Positions 1-7,999 of a stretch of 14,681 nucleotides of DNA are shown one piece after another. The notes beneath the pieces were generated by a model, which was not told the origin of the DNA, ran no database searches, and worked only from the letters and a program-made list of their open reading frames with translations. Every line of letters starts with the position of its first letter. Position 1 is the first letter of the stretch. The stretch spans positions 1-14,681 of the forward strand of contig CAJUHM010000055.1 in the NCBI GenBank assembly GCA_910586475.1. The letters are read 5' to 3'. The position numbers were made by a program, and so were the translations under genes. This DNA is from an uncultured Muribaculaceae bacterium (GTDB taxonomy: Bacteria; Bacteroidota; Bacteroidia; Bacteroidales; Muribaculaceae).

Positions 1-47
1 ACGAGATTTCACAGTGACTGGAGTTCAGACGTGTGCTCTTCCGATCT
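1..47. other. Illumina sequencing adapter contamination
   Basis: Bases 14-47 match the 34-base Illumina multiplexing (TruSeq-type) adapter, which begins GTGACTGGAGTTC and ends CTCTTCCGATCT. Bases 1-7 (ACGAGAT) match the end of the P7 primer, and the six bases between them, TTCACA, sit where the sample index belongs. This is an untrimmed library adapter joined to the contig end, not genome sequence. Biological sequence starts at base 48. The match is from memory of the adapter sequence but is complete over the 34 bases. Confidence 0.97.
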
Positions 48-1938
48 AGGGCGTGCCGTCATTCTTGACCGTGTGGAGGGGTGAATAGTTCAGCAGATAG
101 TCGGCCATCTCCTTTGAGTCGGCACTCGTTCCATAGTCGGAGGCCCAGTTCCAGCCGATGGTGAAGAGGTGGTAGCGCATCATGTCCATGACGCCTACTT
201 TCGGAATTGCGACTTTGAAAAGGTCGGGACGAAGATTGACGGTTGCTCCGACGAGAAGACCTCCGTTGCTGCCACCCTCGATCACCATCTTTTCGGGAGA
301 TGTCCATCCCTCTTTGATCAGATACTCTGCGGCTGAGATGAAGTCATTGAACACATTGAGTTTGTTCAGTTTTGTGCCGGCGCGGTGCCATGATTCACCA
401 TATTCGCCGCCTCCGCGGAGGTTGGCCACCGCATAGATGCCTCCGTTTTCAAGCCACAGCAGGCGGCTCGCGGCAAACGACGGGGGAAGCGAGATGTTGA
501 ATCCTCCGTAGCCATAAAGAAGCACCGGATTCTTTCCGTCGCGTTTCATGCCTTTCTTGTAAGTGATGAACATCGGGATACGGGTGCCGTCGGTCGATGT
601 GTAGAAGACCTGTTCGGTCGTGTAGTCGTCGAGGTTGATTCCGGCGATTTCTGGTTCTTCGACAAGGTAGCTGACGCCGGTGGCGAGGTCGTAGGTGTAG
701 ATTGCCGAGGGGTAGAGGTAGGAGTTGAAGGAGTAGAAAATATCGGGATGTTTTGCCGAGCTGCTTGCGGTCACCTTTCCGTATGTCGGAAGTTTGATCT
801 CATTCAGTTCCTTGCCGTTCATGTCATAGACATAGATGTGGTTGGATGCATCTTTTTCATATGTGACGAGGAGTTTTCCTCCGGCAAGCTGCACGCCTGA
901 GAGCACGAAATCCTTTTCGGGTATGACGGTTGTCCAGTTCTCCGGAGTCGGGTTTGCAAGGTCCACGGCGACCAGACGGTAGTTTTCAGCGCCGGCAGAC
1001 GTGACCATGTAGAGCTTGCCGTCGATGACTTCAACGGGTGAGATCTCATAGTTCTGAGTCGGTTCGATCACGGTCCATTCGCTGTCGGTTTTCAGATTCT
1101 TCACCATCAGGGATTCGCCGAACCCGTTTCCACCGCCGAGGACAAACAGGTAGTCTTCGCTCTGGGGAACATAGGCTGAATGGAAGTGGAGGGGATGGGC
1201 TTTGTCTTCATAGACGAGGATGTCCTCGCTTTGTGGAGTCCCGACCTTATGGTAGTAGATCTGGTGGTTTTCGTTTGCGTTGGAGAATTCCTTGCCTTTT
1301 TCGGGTCGGGGATAGGCGCTGTAGTAGAAGCCGTCGCCTTTCCAGACGGCCGATGTGAATTTAGCCCATTCGATATGGTCGTCGAGAAGTTGCTTTGTCT
1401 CGGTGTCCATAACGTAGATCTCTGTCCAGTCAGAGCCGTTGCGGGAGATTGTGTAGGCTGTATATTTCCCGTCATAGCTTTGGAAAACACCGGTCAGCGC
1501 AACCGTTCCGTCGGTCGAAAGGGCGTTCGGATCGAGGAAGAGTTCAGGACGTGTGCCGGGTTTGGCGACACGATAGAGAACAGACTGGTTCTGGAGACCG
1601 TCGTTGACGTAGTAGTAATAGCGTCCGTCGTTTTCGCGCGAGGGCAGGCCGGTTTTCTTATAGTTGTTGAGTTCGGTCAGGCGTTTTCGCAGAAATTGAC
1701 GGAACGGGATTTGCGACAGATATTCGTCGGTCACTTTATTTTCAGCCCTTACCCATTCGAGGGTAGCGGCAGCGGTGTCATTTTCCAGAGGCCGGAATTT
1801 GTCAGCGACGACGGTTCCGAAATAGTTGTCGGTCGTATTGTCGGACGGGGCTGTGGGGTAGACCAGCGGAAGCTGGGCTGAAGCGTCGGAGATCAATGAC
1901 GCAGCGATTGTTGTCATGATGGCAGCACTAATTCTCAT
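48..1938 (-). CDS. Prolyl oligopeptidase family serine peptidase (S9A), secreted, C-terminus missing
   Basis: This is a serine peptidase of the prolyl oligopeptidase type, which cleaves short peptides after proline. Family knowledge gives an N-terminal beta-propeller followed by an alpha/beta-hydrolase domain. The hydrolase part is clear: LLYGYGGFN, then LRGGGEYGESWH, then the nucleophile motif GGSNGG with the serine codon at 268-270. The Asp and His of the triad would lie in the missing C-terminal part, roughly 70-80 residues if the protein has the usual length near 700. The N-terminus (MRISAAIMTTIAASLISDASAQ) looks like a signal peptide, so export to the periplasm is likely. I chose the ATG at 1938; an upstream in-frame ATG at 1965 would leave only about 12 bases after the predicted transcription start. 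The apparent TAG stop at 46-48 uses two adapter bases and is not real. Confidence 0.93.
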
Positions 1939-1982
1939 TTTTTTAGATTTGATGTCATTAATCATAATGAAATATTACATTA

Positions 1983-1990
1983 CAAAAGTA
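1983..1990 (-). promoter_or_regulatory. Bacteroidota -7 promoter element for the prolyl oligopeptidase gene
   Basis: The minus strand reads TACTTTTG, which fits the TAnnTTTG -7 consensus of Bacteroidota primary sigma factor promoters. Transcription would start near 1977. No good TTTG is visible at the expected -33 position. The placement leaves about 39 bases before the ATG at 1938 and argues against the upstream ATG at 1965. Confidence 0.5.
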
Positions 1991-2102
1991 CGAAATTCCA
2001 TTGAAACATGAGAATAAAAAAAGAGCTAAATCGCGCCGGATAGTGTACTGTGTTGAAAATTAGCAATGAAACATTATTTAACACAAGTTTTTCTCTGAAA
2101 TA

Positions 2103-2134
2103 TTTGGCGGGTAATGAAAAAACGCCTAATTTTG
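2103..2134 (+). promoter_or_regulatory. Promoter of the initiator tRNA gene (TTTG-20-TAATTTTG)
   Basis: TTTG at 2103-2106 and TAATTTTG at 2127-2134 are separated by 20 bases, matching both halves of the Bacteroidota primary promoter consensus. The predicted start near 2140 lies about 14 bases before the tRNA. It is one of the two best promoters in the window. Confidence 0.8.
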
Positions 2135-2153
2135 CACTCGTAAAACGCAACAA

Positions 2154-2225
<72 letters not shown>

Positions 2226-2227
2226 CT

Positions 2228-2263
2228 AAAAGAGGCTTGCCGAAAGGCAGGCCTCTTTTGTTT
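2228..2263 (+). terminator. Intrinsic terminator of the tRNA gene
   Basis: A 14-pair hairpin (arms 2228-2241 and 2246-2259, one G:T wobble) closes on a GAAA tetraloop. Its 3' arm ends in TTTT, followed by GTTTC. It begins three bases after the tRNA discriminator base and should release the transcript directly behind the tRNA. Confidence 0.9.
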
Positions 2264-2321
2264 CTGCAGTGTTTTTATTTGCCGGACTTTCTGCTTGGCG
2301 GCGAGAAATTTTTCCGATGGC

Positions 2322-2352
2322 TTTGTCGTTTGGCAAATAAGGACTAATTTTG
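2322..2352 (+). promoter_or_regulatory. Promoter of glnS (TTTG-19-TAATTTTG)
   Basis: TTTG at 2322-2325 and TAATTTTG at 2345-2352 are 19 bases apart, a full match to the Bacteroidota consensus. Transcription should start near 2358. This places the in-frame ATG at 2356 at or before the start of the mRNA and supports the downstream ATG at 2428 as the glnS start, with an AT-rich leader of about 70 bases. Confidence 0.8.
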
Positions 2353-2427
2353 TGAGTGATTAGAATATCTCCTCGGCTTAGTGAAACAAACAATCAAGAA
2401 TTAAACACCAGCATACATTATTTAGCT

Positions 2428-4131
2428 ATGGCAGAAAAAGAGACAGAAGAGATAAATGAATCCAAGGGGCTCAATTTTGTTGAGCAGCTTGTTTTTGACG
2501 ATCTGCGTGCAGGAAAGAACGGTGGCCGTCTGAACACCCGTTTCCCGCCGGAACCCAACGGATATCTGCACATCGGCCATGCCAAGGCGATTTGTATGGA
2601 CTTCGGTATTGCCGAGAAGTTCGGTGGCACATGCAACCTGCGATTCGACGACACCAACCCCGTTAAGGAAGATGTAGAGTATGTCGACTCAATCCGTGAG
2701 GATATCCACTGGCTCGGATTTGACTGGGGCGACCGCGAATATTATGCGAGCGACTATTTCCCCCAGCTCTATGATCTGGCCGTCAGAATGATCAAAGAGG
2801 GTAAGGCTTATGTTGATGATCAGACATCCGAGCAGATTGCGGCACAGAAGGGTACTCCGACCGAGCCCGGGCAGGAAAGCCCTTTCAGAAACCGTTCGGT
2901 TGAGGAAAATCTTGATCTGTTCGAACGAATGAACAAAGGCGAGTTTGAGGAGGGCGCACGTGTGTTGCGCGCGAAGATTGATATGGCTTCGGACAATATG
3001 CATTTCCGTGACCCGATCATGTATCGTATCATCAAGCATCCTCACCATCGCACGGGGACGAAATGGAATGTCTATCCGATGTATGACTTCGCGCACGGCC
3101 AGAGTGACTATTTCGAAGGGGTGACCCATTCGATCTGTACACTCGAATTTGTTCCTCACCGTCCGCTCTATGAGTACTTCGTCAAAGAGCTTGCAGATGA
3201 AACATACTGCCCGCGACAGATTGAATTCAACCGTCTGAATCTGACCTATACGGTCATGAGCAAGCGCAAGCTGCTTCAGCTCGTCCAGGAAGGCCTGGTC
3301 GACGGGTGGGACGATCCCCGCATGCCGACTATTTCGGGAATGCGTCGCCGTGGATTCACGCCTCAGTCGATTCGCAATTTCATGGATCGAATCGGCTACA
3401 CCAAATATGAAGCGCTCAACTCGATGTCGCTTCTCGAACATGCCGTCCGTGAAGATCTCAACGCGATTTCTACCCGTGTCATGGCGGTCATGAACCCTGT
3501 GAAGGTAGTGATCACCAACTATCCTGAAGATTCGGTTGAAGTCGTTTCGATGGAAAACAATCCGGAAGATCCCGAATCCGGAACGCATGAAATGCCGTTC
3601 TCGCGCGAAATCTACATTGAGCGTGATGACTTCATGGAGAATCCTCCGAAAAAATTCTTCCGTCTCGCTCCCGACAAAGAGGTGCGTCTCAAGGGTGCGT
3701 ATATTATTAAATGTACCGGCGTCAAGAAAGATGAGCAGGGCAATATCGAGGAGATCTATTGCACTTACGATCCGGATACCCGCAGTGGGCTCCCCGGAAG
3801 CATGCGCAAGGTCAAGGGAACGCTTCACTGGGTTTCAGCACCGCATGCTGTCGATGCGACGGCGCGACTCTATGACCGTCTCTTTAATGTCGAGAATCCG
3901 GCTGCCGAGACCGACCGTGATTTCCGGGAGATGCTGAATCCGGACTCTCTGAAAATCCAGGAAGGAATCAAGATCGAGCCTTATATCGCTCAGCATGCAG
4001 AGCCCGGAACTCACTTCCAGTTCCAGAGAATCGGATATTTCACTCCCGACAGGACCTCTGCTCCCGGTTCATTGGTGTTTAATCGGACGATAGCTCTCAA
4101 GGATAGCTGGGAGAAGGAAAAGAACAAATAA
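2428..4131 (+). CDS. glnS: Glutaminyl-tRNA synthetase
   Basis: This class I aminoacyl-tRNA synthetase (EC 6.1.1.18) joins glutamine to tRNA-Gln in the cytoplasm. The 567-residue product is close to E. coli GlnRS (about 554). The Rossmann-fold signature is PEPNGYLHIGH, with HIGH at residues 48-51. The second ATP-binding motif is VMSKR at 276-280. The stretches CNLRFDDTNPVKED and GWDDPRMPTISGMRRRG are hallmark GlnRS sequences, and the C-terminal part looks like the tRNA-binding beta-barrels. I chose the ATG at 2428 (MAEKETEE) because the upstream in-frame ATG at 2356 precedes or coincides with the predicted transcription start and adds residues atypical for the family. A free-standing GlnRS implies direct charging of tRNA-Gln. 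The TPR gene begins 72 bases downstream on the same strand and may be co-transcribed. Confidence 0.98.
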   Translation: MAEKETEEINESKGLNFVEQLVFDDLRAGKNGGRLNTRFPPEPNGYLHIGHAKAICMDFGIAEKFGGTCNLRFDDTNPVKEDVEYVDSIREDIHWLGFDWGDREYYASDYFPQLYDLAVRMIKEGKAYVDDQTSEQIAAQKGTPTEPGQESPFRNRSVEENLDLFERMNKGEFEEGARVLRAKIDMASDNMHFRDPIMYRIIKHPHHRTGTKWNVYPMYDFAHGQSDYFEGVTHSICTLEFVPHRPLYEYFVKELADETYCPRQIEFNRLNLTYTVMSKRKLLQLVQEGLVDGWDDPRMPTISGMRRRGFTPQSIRNFMDRIGYTKYEALNSMSLLEHAVREDLNAISTRVMAVMNPVKVVITNYPEDSVEVVSMENNPEDPESGTHEMPFSREIYIERDDFMENPPKKFFRLAPDKEVRLKGAYIIKCTGVKKDEQGNIEEIYCTYDPDTRSGLPGSMRKVKGTLHWVSAPHAVDATARLYDRLFNVENPAAETDRDFREMLNPDSLKIQEGIKIEPYIAQHAEPGTHFQFQRIGYFTPDRTSAPGSLVFNRTIALKDSWEKEKNK

Positions 4132-4151
4132 TTTAACTGATCAGTCAGATT

Positions 4152-4186
4152 CACCCTCCGGCAACCATGCGGGAGGGTGGATTTCT
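4152..4186 (+). terminator. Possible weak terminator or attenuator between glnS and the TPR gene
   Basis: CACCCTCC (4152-4159) can pair with GGAGGGTG (4172-4179) across a 12-base loop, followed by ATTTCTT. The stem is good but the T tract is poor, so it may only reduce read-through into the TPR gene or protect the glnS mRNA 3' end. Confidence 0.4.
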
Positions 4187-4203
4187 TATTATAAAGGTAA
4201 CCT

Positions 4204-5643
4204 ATGGCGGAAAGCAACTACGACGATATTGAAATTCTCTATAACGAGGTGCTCGCGCTTCTTGAGCGTGGCGAACGGATCGACACGATCGATTCCGACA
4301 GTCTTGTCGATGTCTATGACTATGCTTTCGATCAGTCAGACGAGTATGTGACTTCTGAAGTGATGGCTGCTTTGCTTTCGAGCGATCCGGACAATCCCGA
4401 CATGCTTGAACGCAAGGCGATCAGGCTGCTTCAGCTTGGAGAATATCAGGGAGTCAGGAACATACTTCGCCGCATCCCTGAGGACTCGTTTGTCTCGCGG
4501 CTGATAAAAGTTCAGATGGCGTGGGACAAGTCACGCTGGCGTGAGGGCTACGAAAAGCTCTTTGCCGGTGTGCGTAAAGGCAGCGTCGAGGGATATGGCG
4601 CGATCAGTGTCATTGACCTTGCTCTCGGAGTGGATTCGCTGCATAATCTTGTTGAGTTGCTTCCCTATGTGCTTCCTTACTTCCGCTATCAGGCCGATTT
4701 CCTTGCAGATCTGTCGAATACACTGTATGACAGCGCGCTTTATGAGGATGCTGTTGTCGCACTGCAGGAGTTGACGACGCTCGAGCCGTTCTGTGTCGAC
4801 CATTGGGTGAGGCTGGCGGACATCTATATCAGTCGTCTGAATGATCCGAAAGAATGTATGAGCGCGTTGGACTATGCTCTTGCGATCGATCCGGACTCCT
4901 CGCGTGCTCTTCTGCTTTTGGGCGACATGCTGATCAAAACAGATTCAGAGACCGAACGGGTTCTGGAGATTTCCGACCGCCTCATAGAACTTGGAGAGTA
5001 TAAGACTGACGCACTCTATCTGAAGGCGGGAGCTCTCATCAGTCTCGAAAGAAATGACGAGGCCTATGAGTGTATGGAAGAATATCTTGCAGATTGTGTC
5101 AATCCGCTCGATGCGTTTGTGTTGTTGCTGTCGCTTAAAGACGGCGTTCTTCCCGAAAAGATGGAGGAGCGGCTTATCGGTCTTCTGAAGGAGCAGGAGC
5201 AGGGAATGGTTACGTCATGGATTGACCGTGCGCGCACTTATGTCGGTGGTCCGATTCTCGACGGAATAATGGAGGCTGTGAAGAAATCGGGCGTTGCTGT
5301 TGATGATGATCTGTTTCCGTTTATGCTGCTGCATGATTATCGTCTCGGAAGATACGGTGATGTGGCTGAAGCATACGAGGCCCGCTTCCCTCAGAAATCC
5401 GATCTGGCAACAGGAATGATCTATCTGTTTGCACTTCTTAGGGATTCCGGGTTGTCAGAGAGGATTCTGGATGTCATCAGGATTTTCCATGGAGTGATTT
5501 GTGACATGGAGAGATCGAGGGACGTCAAGGCTCTGATGATGGCACTGTCCGCAAAGAATCTGATCACGGCAGTTCTGGCAATGCTGTCCGATGGGATTTC
5601 AGCAGAGCGGATTGACGCGATAGACGTTTTCCTTAGGGGATAG
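4204..5643 (+). CDS. TPR-like helical-repeat protein of unknown function
   Basis: The 479-residue protein is almost entirely alpha-helical with degenerate tetratricopeptide-type repeats. The clearest run reads YEDAVVALQELTTLEPF, then WVRLADIYISRLNDP, then CMSALDYALAIDPD, then ALLLLGDMLIKTD. Such repeats usually form a solenoid that binds partner proteins. No signal peptide or membrane segment is visible, so a cytoplasmic location is likely. The protein is acidic and has no recognisable enzymatic motif. An AAGGT lies about nine bases before the ATG, a better ribosome-binding candidate than most genes here have. It follows glnS on the same strand and may share its transcript, but that does not define a role. 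The repeat class is inferred from the helix and residue pattern; the specific function is unknown. Confidence 0.8.
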   Translation: MAESNYDDIEILYNEVLALLERGERIDTIDSDSLVDVYDYAFDQSDEYVTSEVMAALLSSDPDNPDMLERKAIRLLQLGEYQGVRNILRRIPEDSFVSRLIKVQMAWDKSRWREGYEKLFAGVRKGSVEGYGAISVIDLALGVDSLHNLVELLPYVLPYFRYQADFLADLSNTLYDSALYEDAVVALQELTTLEPFCVDHWVRLADIYISRLNDPKECMSALDYALAIDPDSSRALLLLGDMLIKTDSETERVLEISDRLIELGEYKTDALYLKAGALISLERNDEAYECMEEYLADCVNPLDAFVLLLSLKDGVLPEKMEERLIGLLKEQEQGMVTSWIDRARTYVGGPILDGIMEAVKKSGVAVDDDLFPFMLLHDYRLGRYGDVAEAYEARFPQKSDLATGMIYLFALLRDSGLSERILDVIRIFHGVICDMERSRDVKALMMALSAKNLITAVLAMLSDGISAERIDAIDVFLRG

Positions 5644-5686
5644 TTGCAGCGCGGACGTGGGGGCTTGCCGTGGCTTTTTGCCTCTA

Positions 5687-6328
5687 TTACAGGAATGGGT
5701 TCATTCGCTTTTCGTAGCCGATGGATGTTGACGGTCCGTGGCCAGGATAGACAACCGTGTCGGACGGGAGTGAGAGCAGTCGTTCGGTTATGCTCTTGAT
5801 GAGTTGGGAGTGATTGCCTCCGGGAAGGTCTGTGCGTCCGATACTGCCTTGAAAAAGCGCGTCGCCGGTGATTACGAAGCCTCCGTCGGGAGAATAGATT
5901 GCAATTGAACCGGGGCTGTGGCCGGGGACGGCTATTATTTCTATTGTTTCATTTCCGAGTTTCAGGCGGTCACCGTTCTTTAGGTTGTGGTCGACAGTTA
6001 CAGGGGGTAGAGACGACATGCCGATTCCGAATAATTCGGCCTGGCGGCTGCGTGTCGCTCCGAGAAACTCGTCGTCACAGCTGGCATGCACCGGCAGCGA
6101 ATAGGTTGCCATGACTGCTTCGTTTCCAAAAGTGTGGTCGATATGAAGATGGGTGTTTATCAGGAACTTCGGCTTCAGGCTGTTTGACTGGATGAAGTTT
6201 TCGAGTTCGGAGCTGTCGTCGCGGCTGATCATTCCGGGATCGATGATGGCCGCCTCTTTGGATGCCTCGTTCCAGATGACGTAGGTGTTGACGCCGAACA
6301 TGTTGTATGTGAATTTCTGGATTTTCAT
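5687..6328 (-). CDS. Metallo-beta-lactamase fold hydrolase, glyoxalase II-like
   Basis: A 213-residue MBL-fold hydrolase of the glyoxalase II/YcbL type. All metal ligands expected for a dinuclear centre are visible: THLHIDH (His60, His62, Asp64, His65), GHSPGS (His137), TGDALF (Asp156) and YPGHG (His197). Relatives hydrolyse thioesters such as S-lactoylglutathione or related small molecules; the substrate here cannot be read from sequence. At 213 residues it resembles the short YcbL-type forms and seems to lack the extra C-terminal substrate-binding domain of classical glyoxalase II. There is no signal peptide, so it is probably cytoplasmic. Its ATG overlaps the rsmG stop (ATGA, 6325-6328), implying one transcript and coupled translation. 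It runs convergent to the TPR gene, with 43 bases between their stops and no clear terminator. Confidence 0.92.
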   Translation of the reverse strand: MKIQKFTYNMFGVNTYVIWNEASKEAAIIDPGMISRDDSSELENFIQSNSLKPKFLINTHLHIDHTFGNEAVMATYSLPVHASCDDEFLGATRSRQAELFGIGMSSLPPVTVDHNLKNGDRLKLGNETIEIIAVPGHSPGSIAIYSPDGGFVITGDALFQGSIGRTDLPGGNHSQLIKSITERLLSLPSDTVVYPGHGPSTSIGYEKRMNPFL

Positions 6329-6945
6329 AAGTCAACGTAGATTAATTCTTTGGTCTGAAAGAATTCTTCAGTAAAGTAGTCGCTGAGAGGCACCTCGATC
6401 ATCGGCTCGCGAACGACACCGAGTTCAGCGCTCAGGTCGCCTCCTTTCAGGCATAACAATCCGTTTGGGAAAGAGTTTTTCGAGACAGTGGAAATGTTTT
6501 TGCGGATCAGTGGGATCAGCTCTCCGATTTTCATTACCGCCCGGCTTACCACGAAGTCATAGCGGTTGCGGCATTCGCCGATGTCGCCATGCTGGATGGT
6601 GACATTCGAGAGTCCGATTTCATCGGAGATTGCCTTGGCGACCTTGAGTTTCTTGCCGACGCGGTCGATCAGGTGAAACCGGCAGTGGGGCCACATGATG
6701 GCAAGCGGGATTCCGGGGAAGCCGCCTCCGGTTCCCATGTCGAGAAACGTTGTTTCCGGTTCAGGAGTTATGAATCGGGCGATGGAGAGCGAGTGCAGAA
6801 TATGATGCTCGTAGAGATTGCTGATGTCTTTCCGGGAGATGACGTTGATTTTCTCGTTCCATTCCGGATACAGAGATCCGAGGCGTTCGAACTGTCCGGA
6901 CTGAGTCGGGGTGAGGTTTGGGAAATATTTGTTGATTATGTCCAT
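6325..6945 (-). CDS. rsmG: 16S rRNA (guanine527-N7)-methyltransferase
   Basis: RsmG (formerly GidB) uses S-adenosylmethionine to methylate N7 of G527 in 16S rRNA. The SAM-binding loop is FLDMGTGGGFPGIPLAI (Gly-rich part at residues 71-80), followed by LIDRVGKKLKV, both strong family signatures. The C-terminal fold carries VVSRAV and LCLKGG, also typical. From the ATG at 6945 the protein has 206 residues, almost the same as E. coli RsmG (207). A longer frame opening at 6978 is rejected because that codon lies inside the predicted -7 promoter element. The gene overlaps the downstream hydrolase by four bases and is divergent from the S1-domain gene. In other bacteria loss of RsmG gives low-level streptomycin resistance. 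Confidence 0.96.
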   Translation of the reverse strand: MDIINKYFPNLTPTQSGQFERLGSLYPEWNEKINVISRKDISNLYEHHILHSLSIARFITPEPETTFLDMGTGGGFPGIPLAIMWPHCRFHLIDRVGKKLKVAKAISDEIGLSNVTIQHGDIGECRNRYDFVVSRAVMKIGELIPLIRKNISTVSKNSFPNGLLCLKGGDLSAELGVVREPMIEVPLSDYFTEEFFQTKELIYVDL

Positions 6946-6975
6946 ATCAGGAAGGGATTTTCTGAAAAATACCCA

Positions 6976-6983
6976 CAAAAATA
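6976..6983 (-). promoter_or_regulatory. -7 promoter element for rsmG and the hydrolase gene
   Basis: The minus strand reads TATTTTTG, matching TAnnTTTG. The start would be near 6970, giving a leader of about 25 bases to the rsmG ATG at 6945. No TTTG is seen at the expected -33 position. Confidence 0.55.
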
Positions 6984-6996
6984 GCGAAAAAATTCG

Positions 6997-7004
6997 TACC
7001 TTTG
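6997..7004 (+). promoter_or_regulatory. -7 promoter element for the S1-domain gene
   Basis: TACCTTTG matches TAnnTTTG. The start would be near 7010, about 98 bases before the ATG at 7108. Only 13 bases separate it from the opposing -7 element of rsmG. No -33 TTTG is visible. Confidence 0.5.
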
Positions 7005-7107
7005 AGTTGATGAACCATTTAATTTTCCCCTACGAAAGGAAAGGCAGGGCTCAGCAGCGTCAGATATGGCGCAGTAAACCATTACTCACCAGTTAAAAGA
7101 ACTTGAA

Positions 7108-7941
7108 ATGAAAATTGGAAATTATAATACGCTCAGGGTGTCGCGAACTTCTGACTATGGAATCTATCTTGTGGATGAAGCCGGTCATGAGGTGCTGCTT
7201 CCGTCACGCTATGTGACGGAAGATATGAGGGAAGGGTCTGATGTCGAGGTGTTCGTCTATAATGACTCTGAGGACCGGCCTGTGGCGACGACCGAGCGTC
7301 CGGTCGCGACTGTTGGGGAGTTTGCCTTCCTTTCGGTGAAGGCAGTGAACCAGATCGGAGCGTTTCTCGACTGGGGGCTTATGAAAGATCTGCTCGTGCC
7401 TTACAATCAGCAGCAGGACAGGATGACTCCGGGAAGGTCCTATCCGGTCTATATCTATCTTGACGATGCTTCAAAACGTATTGTGGCGAGTGCTAAGATC
7501 GGACGGTTTCTTGGGAATCTATATCCGGACCTGAAGAGAGGACAGAAGGTTGACGCGTTGATTTATAAGCGCACACCGATCGGTTATGCATGTATCGTCG
7601 ACAATGCATTCAAGGGGATGCTCTATAGCAATGAGCTGTTTCGGCCGGTAGAGATCGGCAACCGTCTCGAGGCATTTGTCAAGGGTGTCCGGGATGACGG
7701 CAAGATTGATCTGACGCTCAACAGTGATGCTGCCAGCCGTTCGGCATCGCTTGCTGAAAAAATCGAGACATATATGCGCCGCTGCGGAGGCAGTCTTGAT
7801 CTTGGCGACCATTCTTCTCCTGAGGTCATCAGGTTTCGGTTTCAGTGCAGCAAGAAAGATTTTAAAAAGGCTCTCGGTCTGCTGCTGAAGGAGAGCAAAA
7901 TCGCCAAAGATGCGGATGGTTATGCACTTTTAACGCCTTAA
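7108..7941 (+). CDS. CvfB-like S1-domain RNA-binding protein
   Basis: A 277-residue protein resembling the CvfB/YitL family, which has several S1-type OB-fold domains followed by a winged-helix domain and binds RNA. Here an S1-like unit covers about residues 1-62, a second about 69-131 (VGEFAFLSVKAVNQIGAFLDWG then LLVPYNQQ, the typical CvfB stretch), and a third about 145-205 (VDALIYKRTPIGYACIV, then KGMLYSNEL). A C-terminal winged-helix-like region covers about 215-277. In Staphylococcus CvfB affects expression of virulence genes; the role in Bacteroidota is not established to my knowledge. There is no signal peptide. The gene is divergent from rsmG and only 58 bases before lpxD, so read-through into the lipid A genes is possible. 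Confidence 0.85.
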   Translation: MKIGNYNTLRVSRTSDYGIYLVDEAGHEVLLPSRYVTEDMREGSDVEVFVYNDSEDRPVATTERPVATVGEFAFLSVKAVNQIGAFLDWGLMKDLLVPYNQQQDRMTPGRSYPVYIYLDDASKRIVASAKIGRFLGNLYPDLKRGQKVDALIYKRTPIGYACIVDNAFKGMLYSNELFRPVEIGNRLEAFVKGVRDDGKIDLTLNSDAASRSASLAEKIETYMRRCGGSLDLGDHSSPEVIRFRFQCSKKDFKKALGLLLKESKIAKDADGYALLTP

Positions 7942-7967
7942 ATGCGCAATATATGAAAAAAAATTAT

Positions 7968-7975
7968 CATCTTTG
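7968..7975 (+). promoter_or_regulatory. Possible weak -7 element before lpxD
   Basis: CATCTTTG, followed by C, differs from TAnnTTTG by one base and would start transcription near 7981, about 19 bases before the lpxD ATG. There is no -33 TTTG. lpxD may instead be served mainly by read-through from the S1-domain gene. Confidence 0.3.
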
Positions 7976-7999
7976 CAATCCAATTTTATTCTTTGCGAA

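Noticed and set aside
1180..1881. 233-codon plus-strand frame inside the prolyl oligopeptidase gene
   Set aside because: The opposite strand encodes clear propeller and hydrolase sequence; the plus-strand product has no recognisable features.
2050..2084. Eight-pair inverted repeat upstream of the tRNA promoter
   Set aside because: The AT-rich arms with a 19-base loop and one wobble are within what is expected by chance, and no T tract or known operator pattern follows.
2689..3828. 379-codon open frame on the minus strand inside glnS
   Set aside because: It lies fully antisense to a strongly conserved glutaminyl-tRNA synthetase and shows no recognisable domain; it is a codon-bias shadow.
5644..5686. 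Terminator between the convergent TPR and hydrolase genes
   Set aside because: A short T run is present but no stable stem precedes it in either direction.
6946..6978. Extended rsmG start at 6978
   Set aside because: The codon lies within the predicted -7 promoter element, and the shorter form gives the normal family length.
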